From Roseofilum capinflatum BLCC-M114 (GTDB lineage: Bacteria; Cyanobacteriota; Cyanobacteriia; Cyanobacteriales; Desertifilaceae), in assembly GCF_030068505.1 (NCBI RefSeq), contig NZ_JAQOSO010000114.1, forward strand, positions 1 to 59,824: a stretch of 59,824 bases of DNA, given 5' to 3'. Below are positions 34,023 to 41,159 of this stretch, piece after piece. Position 1 is the first letter of the stretch. Each line of letters begins with the position of its first letter. Below the pieces are notes generated by a model. The model was not told where the DNA came from. It saw only the letters and a program-made list of their open reading frames with translations, and searched no databases. Made by a program: the position numbers and the translations under genes.

Positions 34023-35837
34023 TTACCGATAATAGTGGGCTTGAGTATTAAAAAGTGTGGCATAAATTCCCGATTGTTCCATTAACTGTCTGTGACTGCC
34101 CGTTTCCACAATTTCACCCTCCTTCAAGACTAAAATTCGGTCAGCAAATTTAACCGTTGACAGACGATGACTAATGATGATAGAGGTTCTTTTTTGCGTC
34201 AGTTGATTCAACTGTTCTAAAATTTCAGCTTCCGCTTGCGGATCTAAGGCACTTGTAGGTTCATCTAAAATTAAAATCGGGTGATTTTGGCTTAGGAAAG
34301 AGCGGGCGATCGCCACTTTCTGCCATTCCCCAATACTCAGTTCTTCTCCATTAATAAATTGTTTCCCCAAAATGGTATCATATCCTTGGGGTAGTTTCGC
34401 AATGGTTTGGTCAATTTTCGCCCATTGAGCCGCTCGCTGAATCTGGGATAAATTGTCCCAGTTTTTAATATCTCCGATTCCAATATTCTCTTGCACCGTT
34501 AAATGATAATGGGCATAATCTTGAAAGACAATACTAATGTTTTTTCTCACTTCAGTGGGAGATAAATCTCGCAGATCAATGCCATCTAGACGAATACTGC
34601 CCGCCGTAGGATCGTAAAGGCGGCATAATAGTTTGATGAGCGTCGTTTTTCCGGCTCCATTTTCCCCCACAATGGCGATCGTTTCTCCCGGTTCAATAGT
34701 AAAATGAATATCTTCCAGGACAGATCGTTGGCTATGGGGATAGGAAAAACTCACCCGATCGAACTCTATTTTTCCTGGGATGGAAGCGGGCAAGGGGACA
34801 GGGTGAGGTGGTGAAATAATGGTGGGTTTTAAGTCGAGAAATTGGTAAAAGTTGGAGAGAAATAAACTATTTTCATACAAAGAAGCCAAATAACTTAAAC
34901 TTTCTCGCAGTAAGGTTTGCCCGCGCTGAAAGGCTTGATAGTACATTACCACCGAGCCAATGGTAATCGCGCCCATAATTGCCCGATCTGCCATCAGTGC
35001 AAAGGCGGTAAAAACGGCTAGGGTGGCGCTACTTTGGGTGATACTTTCGGCAAAGGAACGACGGGCAGATAGGGATATTCTTTGCTGACGAATGGCTTGA
35101 CGCAGGGTATTAAAGCGTCTGCCAAAGAGTTCTCCTAAGTCAAATAGGCGAATTTCTTTAGCATGATCGACTTGGGTGATTAAGGTACTGTAATAATGGG
35201 CCATGCGCTCTTGGGGAGTCCATTGTTGCCATTGCCGATAAAGCTGTTGGGAAAACTTGAGGCGAACGAGAAAAACGGGGATGGCAGCGATAATCAGGAT
35301 GAGGGCGATCGCCCAATCAAAGGAAAAGAGGAGTAATCCTATCCCAATTAAGGATAAACTGCTATTGCCTAATTGGATGAATCGGTTTACAATGACAGTT
35401 GGACGGTAAGCTGCCTCAGTCTGTGCCTGATGGAGAAAATCATAGTATTGGGCATTTTCGTAGTATTCTAAATCCACTTCAATGGACTTAGCATGAAGCA
35501 GATTTTGCACGTAGTCGGTGACGATTTGAGATTGCGCTTCACTCACCCATCCGGCTAAGGATCTCAGTCCATCGCCCAGAATTGCCACGAATGCAGCAAT
35601 GACAATCAGCAGGAGTACCGGTTGTAGGGAGGTTTCGGGAGTAGCAATGCCTTCGGTGATGCGATCGATGATTAACTTGGTGAGATAAAGAGAAACCAGG
35701 GGTAAAACCGATTGCAGAAACACCAAAACAAGGTTTGCCAGCGTGAGCTTAGGGGTACTCTCCCAAACCAATTGAACGGCTTTTCGGAGATAGAGCAACC
35801 GTTGCAAGCGGGAGGCGATCGCGGCGATCCTATTCAC
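34023..35837 (-). CDS. ABC transporter of the RiPP cluster (fused permease and ATPase)
   Basis: A 604-aa half-transporter, presumably working as a homodimer that exports the mature peptide. Six transmembrane helices occupy about residues 25-310. The ATPase domain has Walker A VGENGAGKTTLIKLL, a variant signature ELSIGEWQKVAIARSF instead of LSGGQ, Walker B ILILDEPTSALD and the switch IIISHRLS. There is no N-terminal C39 peptidase domain, so it cannot remove the leader. The GTG start overlaps the methyltransferase stop by eight bases. Confidence 0.93.
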   Translation of the reverse strand: MNRIAAIASRLQRLLYLRKAVQLVWESTPKLTLANLVLVFLQSVLPLVSLYLTKLIIDRITEGIATPETSLQPVLLLIVIAAFVAILGDGLRSLAGWVSEAQSQIVTDYVQNLLHAKSIEVDLEYYENAQYYDFLHQAQTEAAYRPTVIVNRFIQLGNSSLSLIGIGLLLFSFDWAIALILIIAAIPVFLVRLKFSQQLYRQWQQWTPQERMAHYYSTLITQVDHAKEIRLFDLGELFGRRFNTLRQAIRQQRISLSARRSFAESITQSSATLAVFTAFALMADRAIMGAITIGSVVMYYQAFQRGQTLLRESLSYLASLYENSLFLSNFYQFLDLKPTIISPPHPVPLPASIPGKIEFDRVSFSYPHSQRSVLEDIHFTIEPGETIAIVGENGAGKTTLIKLLCRLYDPTAGSIRLDGIDLRDLSPTEVRKNISIVFQDYAHYHLTVQENIGIGDIKNWDNLSQIQRAAQWAKIDQTIAKLPQGYDTILGKQFINGEELSIGEWQKVAIARSFLSQNHPILILDEPTSALDPQAEAEILEQLNQLTQKRTSIIISHRLSTVKFADRILVLKEGEIVETGSHRQLMEQSGIYATLFNTQAHYYR

Positions 35838-36978
35838 TGTACACTGTAGACAATTGTCCCACCCGTGTTAGAGCCTCTTTCGGACTAGAAAACACCTCCG
35901 GAAACTGCTCCATTAACCTTCCTGCAATCTCGCTCACCGATTGTCCTTGCCCCATAGCCTCTAAAACCACTTGCGCGATCTTACCATCTTGATTTAATTG
36001 CGGCACAAAATTTCCTGCCTGCTTCCGCAACTGTTGAGGAGCAAGGGATTCGGCAAAAAATGTAGACTGCTTAAACTGAGCCTTACACTGGCTTTCTTTC
36101 CCCTGCTCGAATACCTGAGTATCCCAACGGAAGATATAGCTACTGTTTACCAAGTTAGCTTGTAAATTCACAGAAATCGTATCGCCCAAACCTATCTCAA
36201 CCGGCTCTAAAAAGGGGAAAAACGCTGTCCCATAAATCAATTCTGGCATCCCTGGAGCCGTGGAAAACCCAACTTCCTCAATCAACGTAGCATCAAACCA
36301 TACACTCAACCCATAGCCTGTGCCACTGCGAGACGGTTCAAAGAGCATCTGATTTCCCACATTCGGATTCTCAAGGGTTCCATAATCCAAGGTTGCCCAA
36401 AGTTGCGGTTGCGCCAATAATTGAGACGGTGTTACCCAGCCTTTTCCCCAAACATTATTAACGATCTTTTTCGCCGCGTTCATATTAAAGTCATAGCAAT
36501 ATTTATCCCAAGGATCGTTAATTCTATTCCATAAATTCGGTGCTTCTACCACACTCACCCAAATTTTATCTTTTTGGGGAATTAACACCCCTCCAGGACG
36601 CAATAATCGCTTTCTCGCGTCAGCTAAAGAGCCAATATGTTGCTGAAATAAAGGTAAAATTCCCCGCAAGTCGGAGATAATGACATCGGCTAATTCGGGT
36701 AATTCTACTTGAGTAGATAAATCTTGAATAAACTCAATTTTATCGCTATACCCATTGGCAACTGCCGCTTGTTTTGCCACTTCGATCGCCGGATTGGTTT
36801 CAATGGCGTAGACTTTCTTGGCTCCGAATTGACAGGCAAGCAGGGCAAATATACCGGTTCCCGTGCCGATATCGAGGACAACACAACCGGGGGTAATGGA
36901 TTGTTTCAGAGCTTGCGTATAGGCTTCCATGCGGCCGCGATCGCCGATCATGGAGCCGTAACCCGATACACTATACAT
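35830..36978 (-). CDS. PRMT-like methyltransferase with C-terminal PqqD-like domain
   Basis: A 382-aa SAM-dependent methyltransferase. Residues 1-130 hold the class I fold with VLDIGTGTGIFALLA, the acidic YAIETNP and VIISDLRGILPL. Residues 130-310 resemble the beta-barrel of protein arginine methyltransferases. The last 60 residues (NFVPQLNQDGKIAQVVLEAM to the end) look like a PqqD-type winged helix, the fold that binds RiPP leaders. This suggests the enzyme recognises the precursor itself and methylates it, but that is inference. It overlaps both neighbours by eight bases, so it belongs to the operon. Confidence 0.82.
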   Translation of the reverse strand: MYSVSGYGSMIGDRGRMEAYTQALKQSITPGCVVLDIGTGTGIFALLACQFGAKKVYAIETNPAIEVAKQAAVANGYSDKIEFIQDLSTQVELPELADVIISDLRGILPLFQQHIGSLADARKRLLRPGGVLIPQKDKIWVSVVEAPNLWNRINDPWDKYCYDFNMNAAKKIVNNVWGKGWVTPSQLLAQPQLWATLDYGTLENPNVGNQMLFEPSRSGTGYGLSVWFDATLIEEVGFSTAPGMPELIYGTAFFPFLEPVEIGLGDTISVNLQANLVNSSYIFRWDTQVFEQGKESQCKAQFKQSTFFAESLAPQQLRKQAGNFVPQLNQDGKIAQVVLEAMGQGQSVSEIAGRLMEQFPEVFSSPKEALTRVGQLSTVYSE

Positions 36979-38005
36979 GGGATAAGTTCTCTAAAATCAC
37001 AGATGGAATGTTGAATAGATGCTCCGAGTCGGGGTGAGCATTCAGTTGATAAACCGGGACTTGATTGACGGTATGACTGAGAAAATGGAACTCCTGTTGG
37101 CGCATGGTTTTATCGAGGAGTACATTGGCATAGGTATTGGCAATCAGATCCATTAAGGCTTGACGTTTTGGCAGTTGGGCGATCGCTGGAATGGGAGAAG
37201 AATTGGTGCGATCGCCTAATATATAAATGCCAGCTAGAGGTAGGGGCGTATCCTGAAACTTGTACTTCTCTTGATTGAGGTCTAAATAGCTTTTATCCCA
37301 AGTGGGGTTAGTGGGAACCAGACGAGGAAGCGCATCGGGGTTGTTATAGAGGATCTCCACAGAAGAGGGCCAGAGTCTGAGTCGGGGATAAGCAGGTTGA
37401 ACCAGAATCTGGTTATCTGGCTCGACTAGAGCGACGATATCATCCGAAAGGATGGGATATCCGAGTTCAGCAAATGCAGCCGCAGTGGTGGATTTTCCTG
37501 CACCGGAACGACCGACGATGGCTATGGCGCGATCTCCGACGGCGATCGCGCTCGCATGAAGACAGGTCACCCCCCGCAGACGCAAAACCAGACCCATGAC
37601 TGGGCCGAGCAAATAGGTCGCAGTATCTTCCAATGTCAACTCTTCCGGCCAAGTCCCCCAGACTTCAGTTCCCTGACGGTCTATGATGAACTGAGTGCGA
37701 TCTATATAGGTCAACTGAAGATAGGCTTTTCCTAGTTCTTCCACTTTCCAAACGGGACAGCCAGCCTCAGTTACATAGGAACTTTCAGCCCAAATTGGTA
37801 AAGAAGCCTGTAATGTTTTGTTGAGCCAAAAAGGTTGACTCTTGAACCATACGGTAAGATCAACTTCTTTTAGGTGAGCTAAAGGCACTACACCAGGAAT
37901 ATGAAAATTGGCTTGAAGAAATAAGCCAAACGTAAAGTAAAAGGAGGACACTATTACCAGGGTAAACAAGAATAACTTGTTATATAACAAGCAAGTGAAA
38001 ATCAC
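36971..38005 (-). CDS. HPr-kinase-like peptide kinase of the RiPP cluster
   Basis: A 344-aa kinase of the HprK-like family found in lasso clusters such as paeninodin, where it phosphorylates the C-terminal Ser of the precursor. Walker A is GRSGAGKSTTAAAF, followed by ELGYPILSDDIVAL, which carries the catalytic Asp pair. The GTG start at 38005 overlaps the precursor stop (GTGA). It adds a hydrophobic stretch (residues 11-30) unusual for this family; a GTG at 37951 would give the usual start. The target is presumably the 62-aa peptide, whose follower has several Ser and Thr. Confidence 0.85.
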   Translation of the reverse strand: MIFTCLLYNKLFLFTLVIVSSFYFTFGLFLQANFHIPGVVPLAHLKEVDLTVWFKSQPFWLNKTLQASLPIWAESSYVTEAGCPVWKVEELGKAYLQLTYIDRTQFIIDRQGTEVWGTWPEELTLEDTATYLLGPVMGLVLRLRGVTCLHASAIAVGDRAIAIVGRSGAGKSTTAAAFAELGYPILSDDIVALVEPDNQILVQPAYPRLRLWPSSVEILYNNPDALPRLVPTNPTWDKSYLDLNQEKYKFQDTPLPLAGIYILGDRTNSSPIPAIAQLPKRQALMDLIANTYANVLLDKTMRQQEFHFLSHTVNQVPVYQLNAHPDSEHLFNIPSVILENLSHV

Positions 38006-38190
38006 ATATTGTAGCCAGTCTTAAATACTGCTAGAGTACACTTGCTATCTCCTCCTGCTGTTTGACCATGGTTATCACAGTTCTGGTCAGGACTAGAACT
38101 ATTTTGAGTTAACCGACTGATATCTCCATATATATTGAATATGGGATGGTTGTAGGATTTTTTGTTCATTTTTTTATGTTGTGAGTACAT
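38002..38190 (-). CDS. RiPP precursor peptide with lasso-type leader
   Basis: A 62-aa peptide between the cyclase and kinase genes. Its leader contains YNHPIFNIYGDISRLTQ. Tyr13, Pro16, Phe18, Gly22 and Thr28 match the spacing of the lasso leader motif YxxPxLxxxGxxxxxTx exactly, which puts the processing site after Gln29. The follower of 33 residues (NSSSPDQNCDNHGQ to TGYNM) has two Cys (38 and 51) and no Gly or acid at the usual core positions 1 and 7-9. GGAGG lies six bases before the ATG at 38190, which decides this start over the ATG at 38169. The start overlaps the cyclase end by 17 bp. Confidence 0.85.
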   Translation of the reverse strand: MYSQHKKMNKKSYNHPIFNIYGDISRLTQNSSSPDQNCDNHGQTAGGDSKCTLAVFKTGYNM

Positions 38191-40045
38191 TGTAAACCTC
38201 CGGTGTTGATTGGGAATTAACTGATGCTAACTGCTCTAACCAATAGTTAAGACTAATTGGACGAAGATCGACCCAAGCTTCACTGCTTTGAGCTGTCATT
38301 CCGCAAAGAGTTGGGATAGCTTTATGATTAATATACATAGATAACTGAGAAATTGGATTAAAATCGTCAATCCATCTCATTTCTGTCTGTTGTAATCTTA
38401 CATTCAGGGAATCACCTGTAGCAGGAGTTTTAGGACGACTACGAACAAATTCTGGCAGTTTGCCTTTCATAGATGCTCGGACAATCCCCTTAAACATCAC
38501 CCAGGGAATCACTGGAATACAGAATAAGAACTCGATTAAGCGCACATCAAAGTAAGGGTATCTTACTTCAATTGTTGAAAATGTCATACCTGAGTCGTTG
38601 CATTCAAAGAGGTAAGACCAAAATATCGCTTTGATTCCTTTATAGGCTTCAGGACGAAAGGGGTGTAAAAGCTCTCTTTTTCTATAGCTGTTTTCCCATC
38701 TAGATTTCAAGTCTAACTTCCTTTCAAAATCAGGACTGAGCCATACGGGATAAGAAGGTCTCCAGGCGGGAATTCCTAACCACTCTTTAATCCGAGCGCG
38801 TATTCCAGGTTGAGGAAAACGCCCATTAGCTTTCCAGTATTGGCACCATTGTGTCACAATTGAAAGAATCTCACCTCTTTTAAGCAGATATATTCCATAA
38901 TAGTAAGCACCTTGACAGTGAAAGACACCATCTCCACCTTCACCACTAAGAGCAACTCGGCTTCTGGGGGGTTCATATTCTTTGGGGTTACTTCGTACTA
39001 GAGATAGTAAAGCCGGTTCTGGCGCATAGTACCCTTCTATGTCTTCCCATCCTTTACACAACTCGAAGTCGTCGGCGACTTGGTAGTGGATGGGAATATC
39101 CAAATGTTGGGCGACTAAACCGGAGTAGTAGCGCTCTTCATCGGGAAGAAGACGGTCGAAGACAGTGGTGTAGGCTCTGAGGTCGTGGGAGGAGTAGGTT
39201 TCTGTGAGGAGTTCTTTGGCGATCGCCGTTACACTGGTAGAATCTAATCCGCCACTCATGTAAACTGCGACTTTATTGGTTCTCAGTCGATCGCCGACTG
39301 CTAACCGCATTAGTTCCAAAAACTGCTCTACATACTCTTCATCCCGCTTATACCGGATATAGCCATCCGTTGGCAATGTCCAGTATCTCTCCACCTTAAA
39401 GCTCTCTGGAGTCCAGATTAACCGATGGGCGGCAGGCAGGCGTTGGATATCGGCAAAGGCGCTGGTATCCACTTCCTGATTGTAGCCGAATAGCAAAAAG
39501 TCGGCGATCGCCAAATCATTGAGCTTGTCCGATACAGACGGATGCAATCTCACACAATTAAGCGTATTACTCAGCACGAACTCTTGGCCCAAATGAGCGT
39601 AGAAAAACGGTTTTACCCCAAAATGGTCTCTGGCGCAAAACAAACGCTGTTCTCGGCTATCCCAGATGGCGAAGGCGAAATCCCCGATCAGGCGATCCAG
39701 ACAATCGATACCCCAAACCAGATAGGCATGGAGGATCAGATTCGGATCGGGAGTCTCTGAAGTCACCGGTTCTCCTCGGTCTTGAAGACTTTGGATTAAC
39801 TCGCTGCGACCATCCACCCGTGCATCCGCTACAATCCAAACCCGTTGATCTACCGTTAGAGGTTGAGTTTCGTTCTCGGATTCATCAGTCGTTCGTAACA
39901 GGGTATGGCCAAACCCGACAGAACCCTCTGCCCAGATTCTCTGGACATCCGGCCCCCGGAAGGTCATATATCCGGTCATCCGTGCCAATAGTTCCCGGTC
40001 AACCGGGGCCTGATCAGCATTGACGATTCCTAAGATTCCGCTCAC
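38174..40045 (-). CDS. Asparagine-synthetase-like lasso cyclase
   Basis: A 623-aa AsnB homologue of the lasso-cyclase type, which activates an Asp or Glu side chain as AMP ester and closes a macrolactam. The N-terminal glutaminase domain begins MSGILGIVN. Cys2 of true AsnB is Ser here, so it is not a glutaminase, as expected for cyclases. The ATP pyrophosphatase loop is YMSGGLDSTSV. GAGGTGA six bases upstream supports the GTG at 40045 rather than the GTG at 40054. A promoter lies at 40115-40143. It opens the main operon. Confidence 0.9.
   Translation of the reverse strand: MSGILGIVNADQAPVDRELLARMTGYMTFRGPDVQRIWAEGSVGFGHTLLRTTDESENETQPLTVDQRVWIVADARVDGRSELIQSLQDRGEPVTSETPDPNLILHAYLVWGIDCLDRLIGDFAFAIWDSREQRLFCARDHFGVKPFFYAHLGQEFVLSNTLNCVRLHPSVSDKLNDLAIADFLLFGYNQEVDTSAFADIQRLPAAHRLIWTPESFKVERYWTLPTDGYIRYKRDEEYVEQFLELMRLAVGDRLRTNKVAVYMSGGLDSTSVTAIAKELLTETYSSHDLRAYTTVFDRLLPDEERYYSGLVAQHLDIPIHYQVADDFELCKGWEDIEGYYAPEPALLSLVRSNPKEYEPPRSRVALSGEGGDGVFHCQGAYYYGIYLLKRGEILSIVTQWCQYWKANGRFPQPGIRARIKEWLGIPAWRPSYPVWLSPDFERKLDLKSRWENSYRKRELLHPFRPEAYKGIKAIFWSYLFECNDSGMTFSTIEVRYPYFDVRLIEFLFCIPVIPWVMFKGIVRASMKGKLPEFVRSRPKTPATGDSLNVRLQQTEMRWIDDFNPISQLSMYINHKAIPTLCGMTAQSSEAWVDLRPISLNYWLEQLASVNSQSTPEVYNVLTT
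38197..38201 (-). promoter_or_regulatory. Ribosome-binding site of the precursor peptide
   Basis: GGAGG on the minus strand ends six bases before the ATG at 38190, inside the end of the cyclase gene. It is stronger than the sites of the other cluster genes, as expected for a peptide needed in excess. Confidence 0.75.
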
Positions 40046-40054
40046 TCTGTTCAC

Positions 40055-40256
40055 CTCGATATGGTGTTTAGACGGAGTAATGGGTATTTTACCCTGGTTG
40101 CTTAAAACGAGCTGATTATACTCTACCTTAAGCTAAACTGCAAACCCCTTGGGCTTGTTTATTTTCCAGTGTACTATAGCACAACTGAAGGGTTCACCCG
40201 ACTCATTTTAATTTAACCTTAAAAAGAAATTTTCCGATCGCTCCCTGAAACCCCTG
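40055..40256. other. Intergenic gap with the cyclase promoter
   Basis: The gap separates the PqqD-like gene from the cyclase. It is AT-rich and holds the promoter described next. No small gene was recognised in it. Confidence 0.5.
40115..40143 (-). promoter_or_regulatory. Promoter of the RiPP operon
   Basis: On the minus strand TTGCAG (40143-40138), 17 bp, TATAAT (40120-40115). The -10 box is perfect and the spacing ideal. It should drive the cyclase, precursor and downstream tailoring genes independently of the PqqD-like gene. Confidence 0.65.
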
Positions 40257-40547
40257 TTAAGCTGGATTCACGGTAACCAAGCCCTGATCGACCATTTTTT
40301 CAATCAGTTCGAGCAAATCCTGGTGCAGTTTGTCCGGCTCTACCTCATACTCTTCTAATAGGCGATCGCTCGCCTCTTGAATTGAAGCAGAATCCGTCAA
40401 CACGGATAACATGCGCGAACCCACCTCATCTAAACCGAAGTATTCCTCACTCTTTAAGTTGAGTAATACCGATTCTCCAGAGAGTTCCTGAACCAGGACA
40501 TCTGGAGCTAAAGTGATGTTGTGTTGGTTAGAAATAGGGACTTTCAC
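40257..40547 (-). CDS. PqqD-like RiPP recognition protein (lasso B1 type)
   Basis: A 96-aa PqqD-family winged helix, the leader-binding partner of RiPP enzymes. The pattern VLNLKSEEYFGLDEVGSRMLSVL and the C-terminal helix pair (LHQDLLELIEKMVDQGLV) are typical. In lasso systems B1 delivers the precursor to the B2 protease and cyclase. Here no B2 is visible. The GTG at 40547 follows an overlapping GAGG. It is the upstream-most gene of the cluster, separated from the cyclase by 200 bp. Confidence 0.88.
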   Translation of the reverse strand: MKVPISNQHNITLAPDVLVQELSGESVLLNLKSEEYFGLDEVGSRMLSVLTDSASIQEASDRLLEEYEVEPDKLHQDLLELIEKMVDQGLVTVNPA

Positions 40548-40732
40548 CTCAGTTTTCTGTATGAGTAATGTTGTGATGGGTCGATTGATCCATCGCGTGA
40601 ATTAGATTCAGCCCATAGTATAGCCATTCCGTAAAACTTAGCAAGTCCTGTTTATCCCGGTTGCGATCGCGCTTCTAAGGGTTACACTGAAAGGATACAC
40701 TGAACTTCCGCCGATCGCCACACGAACCCCGT

Positions 40733-40810
40733 ATGCAAACCCTCACTGCTCGAACCCTTGCCTTAAGTGAACTCGAAGAGCGATTTCAACTGCAATTGAC
40801 CGAAAACTAA
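40733..40810 (+). pseudogene. N-terminal relic of a paralogue of the endonuclease-like gene at 45858
   Basis: The 25-codon frame MQTLTARTLALSELEERF, ending LTEN before the stop, matches the start of the intact gene at 45858-46481 (TLPAQTITLRELIDRFGLTL). TxAxT, ELxxRF and LxLTE are shared. The rest of the gene is missing. Confidence 0.5.
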
Positions 40811-40901
40811 ATCTAAAGCACCAAATTAGAGCGGTCACGGCACTACGATGATTGGTAATCATAGCAGTTTAATCGGACTTGATATCAAAAGGTCTAGAAC
40901 T

Positions 40902-40982
40902 GCCCTCTCCCTATATCCCGCTCCCATGGGAGAGGGAGTTCTGCTCCCCTTCTCCCGTGGGAGAAGGGGCTGGGGGATGAGG
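40902..40982 (+). repeat. Double-hairpin repeat, copy 3
   Basis: CTCCC-AT-GGGAG and CCCCTTCTCCC-GT-GGGAGAAGGGG stems followed by GCTGGGGGATGAGG. Stems match copies 1 and 2, loops differ. Confidence 0.75.
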
Positions 40983-41081
40983 GCAAGTCCGGTTAAACAC
41001 TTGTCATTGCGACCGCAGGGAAGCATTCGCGCTTCGCGCATACTTTGTAAACGCCAAGATTACCGGGATTGTTGAGATTGC

Positions 41082-41143
41082 TTCACTCCACTGCGTTCCG
41101 TTCGCAATGACATACTATAACTGATCCAACGGACTTGATATGA
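41082..41143 (-). repeat. ATATCAAGTCCGTTGGATCAG repeat, second copy
   Basis: Read on the minus strand it contains ATATCAAGTCCGTTGGATCA, GTATGTCATTGCGAAC and GAAGCAATCTC, the same order as at about 16030-16130. Confidence 0.65.
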
Positions 41144-41159
41144 GGGCAAGTCCCACTGC

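Larger units (their letters stand above)
40548..41159. other. Repeat-rich non-coding region upstream of the RiPP cluster
   Basis: Holds a relic gene start at 40733-40810, the double-hairpin repeat at 40902-40982, and the inverse copy of the TATCAAGTCCGTTGG repeat at about 41082-41143. Several GGACTTGATAT motifs also occur. No full gene is seen, and in particular no transglutaminase-like B2 peptidase. Confidence 0.55.

Noticed and set aside
38174-38190. Precursor start at the ATG at 38169
   Set aside because: No ribosome-binding site precedes it, whereas GGAGG is correctly spaced before the ATG at 38190.
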